A stretch of 64,000 nt of DNA from Victivallaceae bacterium (lineage in GTDB: Bacteria; Verrucomicrobiota; Lentisphaeria; Victivallales; Victivallaceae): contig JAKIUY010000008.1 in NCBI GenBank assembly GCA_021647315.1, positions 1 to 64,000 of the forward strand, written 5' to 3'. Made by a program: the position numbers and the translations under genes. Positions 34,440 through 43,420 of the stretch are shown piece by piece. The notes below the pieces were generated by a model, which searched no databases, was not told the DNA's origin, and saw nothing but the letters and a program-made list of their open reading frames with translations. Position 1 is the stretch's first letter; every line of letters starts with the position of its first letter.

Positions 34440-35692
34440 CTTTTAGGTTTCCTTTTAACTTGCTTTTTTGTCTTTTTCAAAGCTGATTCCATTTTTGCTT
34501 TTTCTACCTGAATTCGTGCAAGCAGTTTTTCGGCGGGCTCGTCGTTGGGATCTTGTGGCACCAATTCACCCCGGAAGGCTTTGGCTAGGACGGATTTTGA
34601 TAGTTTGTCTAGTGTTACAAGTAAATTATTTTTCCGGCTATTTATTTTTGAGAATACATTTAGAATTTTTTCAGCCTTAGCTTGTTCTGCAATTGGGGCA
34701 ATGGGCATTTTGATTTTTACTAGATTTTCGTAATAGAGGCGTGAACGCACGCTACCTTGGGTATTGTGGTTAATTTCGAGTAACCCCTGATTGCTCTTGA
34801 GGTATTTTAATAAGAGGGCAGCAGATAATCCTTTTATTGTATGGAATACAACATAATCTGGGCTAGTGATACATTTTTCTTTCCCATTATAGATGGCAAT
34901 TGAGCCAATGTTTACTCTCATTGGATTATAGATGAAATCGCCAGGATTAACAATTTTGTATTTTGAGTAGTCTTTTGCACTACTTCTTAAATCTGTTATG
35001 CCTTTATCTTTATTTACCCCTATTTTTCTTAAATGTACTTGGGTTTTGCCACATCTTTCATTGCATTCACAACAGTATTTTGCTATTTTTTTTATACTAT
35101 ACTGTTTGCCGGATGAATATAAAAACGCTAAGAGAATTTGCGTTTCCAAATCACTAACTTTATCCAAACGCTCTTTGACTGAATCAATGCGGGGCATGAT
35201 TTTGTCCAACTTGGCGACAATGCGCCTCTGTTCGTTGAGGGGGGGGAGGGGGAGGGGGGCTTTGGAAAATTTACTTTTGTTAATAATAGACAGAGTAGTT
35301 GCAGAAGACTGCTCATTCAACCATTTTTTTAGTCCCAAGCATGCATAATAGCCAAATTTTGGAATAACATACTTATCAATGAATTGAATGGAGTTAATCT
35401 GTTGATTTGTCGCAAGTTTTTTGCCAGCGATACCTACACGACCAATTTTCCCGATACAAGTAATTAACACAGCATTTTTATCCAACAAACGAGCTATCTT
35501 TCCTCCTTTAAAAGAAATCATCTCTTTGGTTGATTTTATTACTGCACCATTCTCTAAATCAGCAGGTTTTACAAATAGTATATCTGTCCCATAGTTTTCA
35601 ATGTCTCTTTTGGGTGGTGTGTTACCTGTTGATATTATACCTAAATTTTCAAGTATTGTTACAGTCCATCCAGCTGAAAGCGTTTCTTTCAT
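34436..35692 (-). CDS. hsdS: Type I restriction-modification specificity subunit HsdS
   Basis: 418 residues with two target-recognition domains, each followed by a coiled-coil spacer: LPPLNEQRRIVAKLDKIMPR (after TRD1) and IAPIAEQAKAEKILNVFSK (after TRD2). The tail LAKAFRGELVPQDPNDEPAE is typical of HsdS. It determines the DNA sequence recognised by the HsdMS methylase and HsdRMS nuclease. A G8-A-G5-A-G6 tract (35239-35259, plus strand) encodes the PLPLPPL segment in the central spacer and could slip. The start abuts the stop of a 48-residue ORF, with GGGGGG as ribosome binding site; the end overlaps the DUF262 gene. Confidence 0.95.
   Translation of the reverse strand: MKETLSAGWTVTILENLGIISTGNTPPKRDIENYGTDILFVKPADLENGAVIKSTKEMISFKGGKIARLLDKNAVLITCIGKIGRVGIAGKKLATNQQINSIQFIDKYVIPKFGYYACLGLKKWLNEQSSATTLSIINKSKFSKAPLPLPPLNEQRRIVAKLDKIMPRIDSVKERLDKVSDLETQILLAFLYSSGKQYSIKKIAKYCCECNERCGKTQVHLRKIGVNKDKGITDLRSSAKDYSKYKIVNPGDFIYNPMRVNIGSIAIYNGKEKCITSPDYVVFHTIKGLSAALLLKYLKSNQGLLEINHNTQGSVRSRLYYENLVKIKMPIAPIAEQAKAEKILNVFSKINSRKNNLLVTLDKLSKSVLAKAFRGELVPQDPNDEPAEKLLARIQVEKAKMESALKKTKKQVKRKPKR
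35239..35259. repeat. Homopolymer tract in hsdS (G8-A-G5-A-G6)
   Basis: The tract lies in the hsdS coding region just after the first recognition domain. Gain or loss of one base in the run of eight would shift the frame and give a half-length HsdS with one recognition domain. Homopolymers in hsdS are known phase-variation sites in other bacteria; variation here is not shown. Confidence 0.7.
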
Positions 35693-35839
35693 TTATTTGC
35701 CCCCCATGTTACTCACTCGTATTTTAAATTTAAGCAAGTTTTGATCGCCCGCTTCGTGGCTAAAAAAATGACACAGTGTGTCCTGTTTGGGCTTCCCCTC
35801 ATTTTTTTTACCTGATTTTAAAAGGTTACCTACTGTCAT
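35693..35839 (-). CDS. Small ORF of 48 residues between hsdM and hsdS
   Basis: This reading fills the whole hsdM-hsdS gap. Its ATG (35839-35837) overlaps the hsdM stop as ATGA and its TAA (35695-35693) directly abuts the hsdS ATG. A very strong ribosome binding site, GGAGGAGGT, lies at the end of hsdM four bases before the ATG. The product starts MTVGNLLKSGKKNEGKPKQD and ends KFKIRVSNMGGK: basic, no membrane helix, no helix-turn-helix, no family recognised. It may be a small modulator of the restriction complex, or mainly a coupling device that carries ribosomes from hsdM to hsdS. Confidence 0.65.
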   Translation of the reverse strand: MTVGNLLKSGKKNEGKPKQDTLCHFFSHEAGDQNLLKFKIRVSNMGGK

Positions 35840-37245
35840 CGTACCTCCTCCGTATCAATCAAAGCTAGAATCTCCTGCAGTTCGTCGACACAGGCATTGA
35901 GTTCAGTAATTGCATCACCAGCCAATTCATGGGGTTCGGGAAGCGAATTGGGGTCTTCAAGGCTATCATCTTTGAGCCAGGTAATGTCAAGGTTGAATTT
36001 GCGGGCTTTAATTGCTGCCAAAGTAAATTTACGGAAGCGTCCCGCTTCGCCAAGCTCTTTGCGCTTTGACTGCCCATTAGGATCTGACCCGTAGCACTTT
36101 TGAAAATCCTGAAACATTTCCGCGGTTAAAGGGCGGTCTTTTTTAGTCACACCGGGAATATTAGTCCGGCAATCATAAATCCACGTTGCTTCTGTCATCG
36201 GTCCCTTTTGAAAAAATATAACATTGGCTTTTACTCCTTGACTGTATGGGGTAAAGGTGCCGTTGGGTAATCTTAAAATTGTATGTAGGTTGCAATCTTC
36301 CATCAAATATTTAAAGACATCGCCCGCCTCGTCAGAAAACAGCACATTATCCGGTAATACCATTGCCGCACGTCCTCCAGGGGCAAGAATAGTGATAACA
36401 TGTTGAATGAAATTGAGCTGTTTATTACTGGTAGAAACGGTGAAATCATCGCGTACCGGAGCCTGGTTTGCCCCTTTTGTGCCGAATGGCGGATTGGTCA
36501 GGATGCATTCATAACGTTCGCCGCGATCCGTTTCGTAGATACTATCGCCAAGATAGATCTGTGGTTCAAGGCCGTGGAGAAAAAGATTCATCAGGGCAAG
36601 TCGTCGTGGACGTGGAACCAGTTCCTGACCGTAATAGGTCTCTTGCTTGATTCGTTTGACAATCTTCCTGTCTAAAGCCCCTTTGGTTAGTGTCATCAAC
36701 CATTCGTAGGCGACCATTAAAAAGCCGGAGGTACCGCAAGCCGGGTCACATATTTTATAGCTTTTTGCGACTCGCGGGTCGGGCTGCATTACCTTGACAA
36801 TAGAGGCGATCAGTGGACGCGGGGTAAAATATTGGCCTGCCCCTTTTTTCCCTTCAGCGGCCGATTTTTCCAATAGTCCTTCAAAAGCTGCGCCTTTAAC
36901 ATCAACATCCATCGAAGACCAATCTTCCACATCAATCATATTGATAACTTTTTTCAGATTGACCGGATTGGTAAAGCGTGGCATTGCCTGGGTGAAAATA
37001 TCGCCTAGGATACCGGTTGAATCACGAAGTTTACGCAATATCTCGGCATAATGGTCAAGCAGTTCAGTGCCGGAAAGTTCAAGAATGCTATTCCAATTAT
37101 AATCATCTTCAATCTCAATACCTTTTTCATCAGCCATTTTCAGAAACATCAGATAGGTTAATTGTTCTATATAATCTCCATAGTCAATTCCATCGTGACG
37201 TAAGGTGTGGCAAAAGCCCCAGAGTTTATTTACGACATCAGCCAT
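35836..37245 (-). CDS. hsdM: Type I restriction-modification methyltransferase subunit HsdM
   Basis: 469 residues. The helical N-terminal HsdM domain (1-125) is followed by GAGQYFTPRPLIASIV (136-151), S-adenosylmethionine motif I CDPACGTSGFL (166-176) and catalytic motif IV TNPPFG (250-255), which mark an N6-adenine methylase. It methylates host sites and forms the core of the HsdRMS complex. AAGGAA precedes the ATG. It lies 19 bases after hsdR and overlaps the small ORF by four bases. Confidence 0.96.
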   Translation of the reverse strand: MADVVNKLWGFCHTLRHDGIDYGDYIEQLTYLMFLKMADEKGIEIEDDYNWNSILELSGTELLDHYAEILRKLRDSTGILGDIFTQAMPRFTNPVNLKKVINMIDVEDWSSMDVDVKGAAFEGLLEKSAAEGKKGAGQYFTPRPLIASIVKVMQPDPRVAKSYKICDPACGTSGFLMVAYEWLMTLTKGALDRKIVKRIKQETYYGQELVPRPRRLALMNLFLHGLEPQIYLGDSIYETDRGERYECILTNPPFGTKGANQAPVRDDFTVSTSNKQLNFIQHVITILAPGGRAAMVLPDNVLFSDEAGDVFKYLMEDCNLHTILRLPNGTFTPYSQGVKANVIFFQKGPMTEATWIYDCRTNIPGVTKKDRPLTAEMFQDFQKCYGSDPNGQSKRKELGEAGRFRKFTLAAIKARKFNLDITWLKDDSLEDPNSLPEPHELAGDAITELNACVDELQEILALIDTEEVR

Positions 37246-37264
37246 ATTTTCGATTCCTTAGTTT

Positions 37265-39925
37265 TTAAGCTGCAAGTGCTTCGTTAAGTTCATCTATTAG
37301 TGTTTTAAAATCATCGCCAAAAATAGTTTTGGCTTTGCCCAGTCCGCCATGGCGTTCAAAAATTGGCATGATGGAGAAATCATCTTCATTAATAGCTAGA
37401 TTTTCAATAAGGTGTTCTTTGATGAATGCGATCCAGTTAAGTTGTTCATCATTAAAATCATGATTTTCAGTTATTTTGGCAATTGCCGCTTCAACTCTTT
37501 CTGGTGCGGTTAGAATAGGCAGATGTTTGTCAGAGGCATATTTAATCATTGAGATTATAGCGGCCAGTGGTTTGCGATGAACCAACTCATGACCGCGTTG
37601 GAGATCCTTTTCCGAAAAATCATTTTTCCGCAGTTTATCCCGCAACTCATCTAATGCAGCAGTGTTCCAACTGTTCGGTTTGCTTAGTAGAATTTCAATA
37701 GCCTCAATCTGTTCAGGATTATCTTTGACAAATTTTTCAAATGATTCCAGGTAATCTTCAGGTTTCTGAAAATCACCATCGACTCTGAACATCACCTCAT
37801 CTTCTACTTCATCCGTAATATCATAGCCTCTAAAGAAAACCTTTTTAGGGCGTGGATAGTTGACCAATAGCTCTTGGAAACCCCTATTTTTTAACAGCTG
37901 CATAGTGTCGGTGAAATTATCGGCAAGATTTGCTTTAAGTTGATCAGTATAGGCTTTTATATCGCCGTCAGGAATATATTTGGCAAATGCTTCACGTGCT
38001 TCGGAACCCATGTTTTTTTCAATTCTTCTGAGGCGTTTTATTAGTACGGTTATATTGTATTCCCGATCTCGGTTATCATAGATGCGTTCAATAATTTCAG
38101 CGATTGGAATAGTCGCTTTTGTCAACGTAACATTAAAATCGGTTGCGCCTTTAAAATATTCGATTAAATCGCCGTTAAAACAGTCAAAAATGGTAAATTT
38201 TTCTTTATTAATCTCCTCACACAACCGTGTACCACGTCCGAGCATCTGAACCCAGAGGATACGCGATTTAACCATTCGCATAAAGACCACCATCTCTATG
38301 GCGGGGATATCGACTCCAGTTGAAAGCATATCAACCGTCACAACAATTTTGGGCTCTTTCCTGTTTCTGAACTGGCGTATCTTCTGCAAAGGACGATCTA
38401 CAGTTCCGGTAATTTTAGTGACAAAGTCATCGCCTTGCTCAAAAACCTCTTTACAGGTTTTAACAATCTCATTGGCATGTGATATGTGAGGTAGGTCATT
38501 GACGGCAAATATCAAAATTTTCGGGAAACGTTTATACTCTTTTTCGTGTATATCGGTATATTGCTTCAAGGCTTTAATGATCTTATTGATACTGTCAGGT
38601 GAAGTTATTTTTTCTTCAATTTCATTGGCGGAGAATTGCCGTTCGCCTTCGAGTTGATCCAAGGTCTCAGCCCCAGTTCCAGTGTCAACCTCACCCACAA
38701 GATCACCCTCTTTCAGAAACGTGCCATTAATATGGATGTTTGATTTTATTTTTACGGCATCATAATCAACCAGAAAACCATCTAAAACGGCCTGTTCTGT
38801 ACTGTATGAGTATACCTTATGTTTGAACATTGCCAGTGTATGAGTGGCGGGGGTTGCGGTAAGGCCGATTTTTACTGCATCGAAATAGTCCAAAACATAT
38901 TTCCAGGTACTGCTTTCTTTTGCAGAATATCCCCGATGACATTCATCAGCAATAATAACATCAAAAGCATTAATGGGGATATCCAGTTTGTCTGCATCAA
39001 AATCACCGTCAAAGTTTTCCAGAGCTGTGTTTCCCAACAGATTAATAGACATTCGCTGAATAGTAGATACATAGATAAATGCATGTTTCTCCTGCGGCGT
39101 GGTTAAATATTCTTCAGGTAGAATTTGTGGATTAAATGTAGTGTCTCCGTCAAAATCTTCACGTCTGAACTTTTGACTGTAAACTTCATATTCTTTATCA
39201 AGTTTAAGTCCACTAAGTGTCTCGAAAGCTGAAATCGCCGAGACCGTTTGCGCCGCTAAAACTCTTCGGTCAACGAGAAAAAGTATTCTTTTGGCATAGC
39301 CTGATTTTAACAGACGATATATTGAAGAGATAACTGTAAATGTTTTGCCAGTTCCGGTTGCCATTGCCATGAGCATTTTTATCTTTCCATTAGTCAATGC
39401 CTGTTCAGTAGCCTCTATTGCCTTGATCTGGTAAGGTCTTAGACGGGTAATTTGGTTGACAGGATTAGCTTGAAACCACGCTTCTGCTACTTGAGTCTTT
39501 CTTTTAAACTTATCAAACAGTGCTTGTGGTGAATGAAAATCACTTAATTGATATGAGCTGTTTTCTTTTTTTCTTACATCCAGAAAAAATATTATTTCTC
39601 CATTTGTTGAGTAGAGGAAAGGGACTTTGTATTCACGCCATTCACCAATGGTATTGGTGACACTTTTTGAATAGCGCTTAGACTGTTCAAGGACATTAGC
39701 GCCTGTTGAGATTTTTTTTGCTTCAATAATACCCAGTAATTTTCCTTTGACAAACAGCGCGTAATCAGCTGGTCCAGTTGTAGTTGGATATTCTTCTACC
39801 GCATGTGCATCTAAACAAGATATATCCAGCCCTTTTTTATAGGGAGTTATTGTCCAGTTTAACAATGAAGATGTTAATTTCTTGTCAATTCTATTTTTTC
39901 TGGTTATTTTTTCTGATTCAGCCAT
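37265..39925 (-). CDS. hsdR: Type I restriction endonuclease subunit HsdR
   Basis: 886 residues from the ATG at 39925; the frame is open back to a TTG at 39946 that lies inside a palindrome. The N-terminal nuclease has Asp54 and Glu68-x-Lys70 (PADYALFVKGKLLGIIEAKK). The translocase has Walker A MATGTGKTFT, DECHRGYS, GLTATPA, and MLGRGTRLCEEI. It cuts unmodified DNA after ATP-driven translocation. It is the first gene of the island operon. The ribosome binding site is weak, which would keep the nuclease level low. Confidence 0.95.
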   Translation of the reverse strand: MAESEKITRKNRIDKKLTSSLLNWTITPYKKGLDISCLDAHAVEEYPTTTGPADYALFVKGKLLGIIEAKKISTGANVLEQSKRYSKSVTNTIGEWREYKVPFLYSTNGEIIFFLDVRKKENSSYQLSDFHSPQALFDKFKRKTQVAEAWFQANPVNQITRLRPYQIKAIEATEQALTNGKIKMLMAMATGTGKTFTVISSIYRLLKSGYAKRILFLVDRRVLAAQTVSAISAFETLSGLKLDKEYEVYSQKFRREDFDGDTTFNPQILPEEYLTTPQEKHAFIYVSTIQRMSINLLGNTALENFDGDFDADKLDIPINAFDVIIADECHRGYSAKESSTWKYVLDYFDAVKIGLTATPATHTLAMFKHKVYSYSTEQAVLDGFLVDYDAVKIKSNIHINGTFLKEGDLVGEVDTGTGAETLDQLEGERQFSANEIEEKITSPDSINKIIKALKQYTDIHEKEYKRFPKILIFAVNDLPHISHANEIVKTCKEVFEQGDDFVTKITGTVDRPLQKIRQFRNRKEPKIVVTVDMLSTGVDIPAIEMVVFMRMVKSRILWVQMLGRGTRLCEEINKEKFTIFDCFNGDLIEYFKGATDFNVTLTKATIPIAEIIERIYDNRDREYNITVLIKRLRRIEKNMGSEAREAFAKYIPDGDIKAYTDQLKANLADNFTDTMQLLKNRGFQELLVNYPRPKKVFFRGYDITDEVEDEVMFRVDGDFQKPEDYLESFEKFVKDNPEQIEAIEILLSKPNSWNTAALDELRDKLRKNDFSEKDLQRGHELVHRKPLAAIISMIKYASDKHLPILTAPERVEAAIAKITENHDFNDEQLNWIAFIKEHLIENLAINEDDFSIMPIFERHGGLGKAKTIFGDDFKTLIDELNEALAA

Positions 39926-39938
39926 ATTGTCACATTTT

Positions 39939-39952
39939 ATACACAAGTGTAT
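39939..39952. promoter_or_regulatory. Palindrome immediately upstream of hsdR
   Basis: ATACAC-AA-GTGTAT is a perfect 6-bp-armed inverted repeat ending 13 bp before the hsdR start; on the minus strand it overlaps a TATAAA-like box. It may be an operator limiting restriction-gene expression. No matching regulator is evident in the island. Confidence 0.35.
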
Positions 39953-40117
39953 TCTTTTAGCTAATTTCTTGTACGTAATTAAGCTTAAATTTATCGCCGA
40001 TTAATGACTTGCAAATAGCAAACGGTATTATTGTATATTCGGGAATGCTCTACAATAGTTGTTTGCCGGTTATTTTCAAGTTAAAAGCATTGTTTGAAGT
40101 CAGCTTAATTCGATATT

Positions 40118-43100
40118 TTATGAACAGCTTTTTTCGTAGCGGGGTTCTACTGCTTCTCGGGCTGGTAATGGCCCGCCATTCCATGTCTGGTGCCATAAAC
40201 GGCGCAGGTCATTCAATATTGCCAGTAGACATGGAATCAGGACTAACGTCAGGACGGTGGCGAACATTACCCCGAAAGCGATGGAGAGTGCCATCGGGAT
40301 CAGGAATTGAGCCTGCATACTTTTTTCGAGAATCAGTGGCATCAGTCCTGCGGAGGTGGTCATGGTGGTTAACATGATCGGTCTGAAACGGCGTTTGCCG
40401 CCTTCGCGTAATGCTTCAAGCAGCGGAGTGCCTTTGCTGAGGCGCAGATTGATCCCTTCGATCAGGACAATGGCGTCATTGACCACAATGCCGGTCAGGG
40501 CGACCATGCCGAACAGGCTCATTATTGAGATTGAACGTCCGAACAGCACATGGCCGACAACTCCACCGACCAGACCGAAAGGAATGGTGGTCATAATTAC
40601 TGCCGGTTGAATGTATGATTTGAACATTGAGGCAATAATCATATAGATACCGAACAGGGCGATTGGGAACCAGGTGAACAGGCTGTTTAATGAGTCACGG
40701 GTTTCCTGTGATTCACCTTTGGTACTGCAGGTAACATCGTAACGGATCAGGAGTTCAGGTATAAAATTATCCATCAGGTCATTCATGATTTCTGTCGAGT
40801 TGAAGTTATCGGAAATATCCGCCTGGACTAATATCTTCCGAGCACGTTCAGAGCGTCTTATCGTACTTTGTCCTTCACGAACTTCGATATTTGCAACTGT
40901 GGTTAATGGTACCCGGGCACCGCCGGGAACATTGATGCGCATCCGTTTAAAGTAGCTGATAGAATTACGGCCATTTTTTTCTGGGAATCTGATTTTTACT
41001 TTTATATCGTCTCGGCCGCGTTGAATGCGCAGGGCTTCAGTACCATAAAATCCGCCTTGAATCTGATAGGCCAGATCTTTCAGGGTAAGGCCTAAATTAT
41101 AGGCTTGCGGTCTGATTTTGACGATAAATTCACGTTTGCCTGGCGTATAATCGGTCTGTTCGTCAAATACACCTTCATAAGTGCGTAGTTTTTGGATCAG
41201 TTCATCTGAAGCGGTCAGTAACTGATCAACGTCGTTGCTTCTGAGTTCAAATTCAATCGGCATCCCACCTGGACCTTCACCGCGGGCTTTGAAATTAGTC
41301 TTATCGGCGCCGGGGATGGTGCCGACAATCTTTTTCCATTGATCGAGCAGTTTGCGATAGTGAATGGTTCTTTGTTCTGAAGGAATCAATTCAATATTGA
41401 CCTCAAACTGTTCAGAACCGCCAGCTGTTTCACCAAATTTTATGGTATCACCAATCAGAGCATAAACACCGACGGTGAGATTTTCGCCGCTTGGCACGGT
41501 GGTTTTATTATGATTATTGCTATTAACTTTATCCCAGCCTTTCATCACCTGCTGGGCGGCAGCTTCAACTTGATTTAACGGTGTACCTGGTGCCATGGTA
41601 ACTTTAGCGACTAAAAAGTCATTAGCGGTTTTTTCGAGAAATTTGAATTTGATAATACCGCTCTTTATCAAGCCACCGACCAGAGCTAAAACAACAATCG
41701 CGATACAGAGCGAAACATAACGCCAGTGCAGGGCAAAGTCGACAAACTTGCCGTATTGATGGTGAATGAAATAATCCAGGGTGTCATTGATTTTCTGTTT
41801 GATGCGCGTTGGATAACTCCATATCGAGTTATAGTTAATTTGGGTAATCTTCACCGGTAGATGACGGAGATGAACCGGTAGGATAAACAGACCTTCGATC
41901 AGGGAAATTGATAGCGCAGCAATGACCGGAATGGGGATTTGGCGAATAAATTTACCCATGACGCCCGGGACAAAGAAGAGTGGCAGAAAGGCGACAATGG
42001 TTGTTAGAACAGCGGCGATAACCGGCAGAGTGACTTCAGCCGTGCCATCCAGGGCGGCGGTCATCGGTGATTTATGATTGGTGTAACGCTGGAGATAGAC
42101 CGATTCCCCGACCACAATCGCATCATCGACAATCAGCCCAAGCACCATAATCAGCCCGAAGAGGGAAAGCATATTAAGCGAACAGCCGGTTGCCGCCATA
42201 ATAACCAAGGCACCGGCAATGGAGATGGGGATACCCATTGTAACCCAGAAACTGAGGCGCAGGTCAAGGAAAATCCATAGAGTAATAAATACCAGCAGGA
42301 GGCCGAGCCGGCCGTTGGCCAGCAGCATATTCAGGCGGCTGTTGATCAGACGTGACATATCTCTGGATTTGGTAATATGTAGTCCGGGCGGCAGGGTTTT
42401 GTGTTTTTTTGCTAAATAACGGTTGATTTCTTCGGCGATTTTTATGGCGTCTTCAGAATCTGTTTTGTAGATATTAACTGCGGCAGCCGGATAGCCGTTG
42501 AACATTGAGTGGACTTTCGCATCATCATCAAAACTGTCTTTGATATTGGCAATTTGACCTAAAGTTATAGTTGTTCCATCAGGTTGGGCAATGATCGGAA
42601 TGTCGCGATATTCTTTTGCCTCGTAGCGACGGCCCATAACCCTGATTCTGAAATCTTCTCCAGCGTTACGAATGGTTCCGGCCGGAATATTAAGACCATT
42701 ATCAGCTACAGCTCTGCTGACATCATTGAGTGTAATACCATATTTACGCAGATTTTCTTCACTTATTTCGATTGATATCTGGTAGTCGCGGGTGCCGCTG
42801 ATAAAAACCTGACTTATTTCAGGCAGGGCGACTACTTCATCTTTGACCTGACGTGCGGCCTCTTTTAACTGTCTTTCCGGCAGATCGCCCCATAAGATCA
42901 GTGCCATGACATCGCCGCGAAATTTTATTTCACGGACAATCGGCGGTTCAGCATCGACCGGGAAGGTGTTGATGGCGTCAACGGTAGTTTTGATGTCATC
43001 TTTAGCGATCAGCAGGCTGGCATTTTCATTGAGTTCAACGATCAGCCTCCCCATGCCTTCAGATGATTCTGAATAGATGTTTTTGATGCCTTCGATGCCT

Positions 43101-43321
43101 TCGACAGCCTCTTCGAGCCGCAGGCAGATGCTTTCCTCTATTTCTGCCGGATCGGCACCGGGGTAGGCGACATTAACGGTAATAATATCCAGTGAGAATT
43201 TTGGGAAGGTTTCCCGAGTCATTGATTTTGCACCCAGATAGCCGGCGACCAGAATCAATACCATCATGATATTGGCCAGCACCGGGTTGCCGAGAATATT
43301 TTTTAAGATTGCTTTTATCAT
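40118..43321 (-). CDS. RND-family efflux permease (AcrB/MdtB-like)
   Basis: 1067 residues, the full length for RND pumps. Twelve membrane helices with two large periplasmic loops are expected. Visible motifs: ILGNPVLANIMMVLILVAGY at the start, GLIVDDAIVVGESVYL in the helix-4 region with the paired Asp used for proton transfer, and GIVVNDAIVLIEGINLRL in the second half. It exports substrates from the periplasm with a membrane-fusion protein and an outer-membrane channel. The adaptor gene is immediately upstream (99-base gap); no TolC-like gene is present in the window. Substrate unknown. Confidence 0.95.
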   Translation of the reverse strand: MIKAILKNILGNPVLANIMMVLILVAGYLGAKSMTRETFPKFSLDIITVNVAYPGADPAEIEESICLRLEEAVEGIEGIKNIYSESSEGMGRLIVELNENASLLIAKDDIKTTVDAINTFPVDAEPPIVREIKFRGDVMALILWGDLPERQLKEAARQVKDEVVALPEISQVFISGTRDYQISIEISEENLRKYGITLNDVSRAVADNGLNIPAGTIRNAGEDFRIRVMGRRYEAKEYRDIPIIAQPDGTTITLGQIANIKDSFDDDAKVHSMFNGYPAAAVNIYKTDSEDAIKIAEEINRYLAKKHKTLPPGLHITKSRDMSRLINSRLNMLLANGRLGLLLVFITLWIFLDLRLSFWVTMGIPISIAGALVIMAATGCSLNMLSLFGLIMVLGLIVDDAIVVGESVYLQRYTNHKSPMTAALDGTAEVTLPVIAAVLTTIVAFLPLFFVPGVMGKFIRQIPIPVIAALSISLIEGLFILPVHLRHLPVKITQINYNSIWSYPTRIKQKINDTLDYFIHHQYGKFVDFALHWRYVSLCIAIVVLALVGGLIKSGIIKFKFLEKTANDFLVAKVTMAPGTPLNQVEAAAQQVMKGWDKVNSNNHNKTTVPSGENLTVGVYALIGDTIKFGETAGGSEQFEVNIELIPSEQRTIHYRKLLDQWKKIVGTIPGADKTNFKARGEGPGGMPIEFELRSNDVDQLLTASDELIQKLRTYEGVFDEQTDYTPGKREFIVKIRPQAYNLGLTLKDLAYQIQGGFYGTEALRIQRGRDDIKVKIRFPEKNGRNSISYFKRMRINVPGGARVPLTTVANIEVREGQSTIRRSERARKILVQADISDNFNSTEIMNDLMDNFIPELLIRYDVTCSTKGESQETRDSLNSLFTWFPIALFGIYMIIASMFKSYIQPAVIMTTIPFGLVGGVVGHVLFGRSISIMSLFGMVALTGIVVNDAIVLIEGINLRLSKGTPLLEALREGGKRRFRPIMLTTMTTSAGLMPLILEKSMQAQFLIPMALSIAFGVMFATVLTLVLIPCLLAILNDLRRLWHQTWNGGPLPAREAVEPRYEKSCS

Positions 43322-43420
43322 TTTTTTATATTACAGAATGATGAGTGACAGAATGATTTTTAGATATTTAAGAATAATGGTCTATCACCAATAATGCTGC
43401 TTTTAACCTGTTTTTTATTT

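Noticed and set aside
29000-40117. CRISPR array or cas genes in the defence island
   Set aside because: No regularly spaced repeats and no Cas motifs were seen; the island is restriction and toxin type only.
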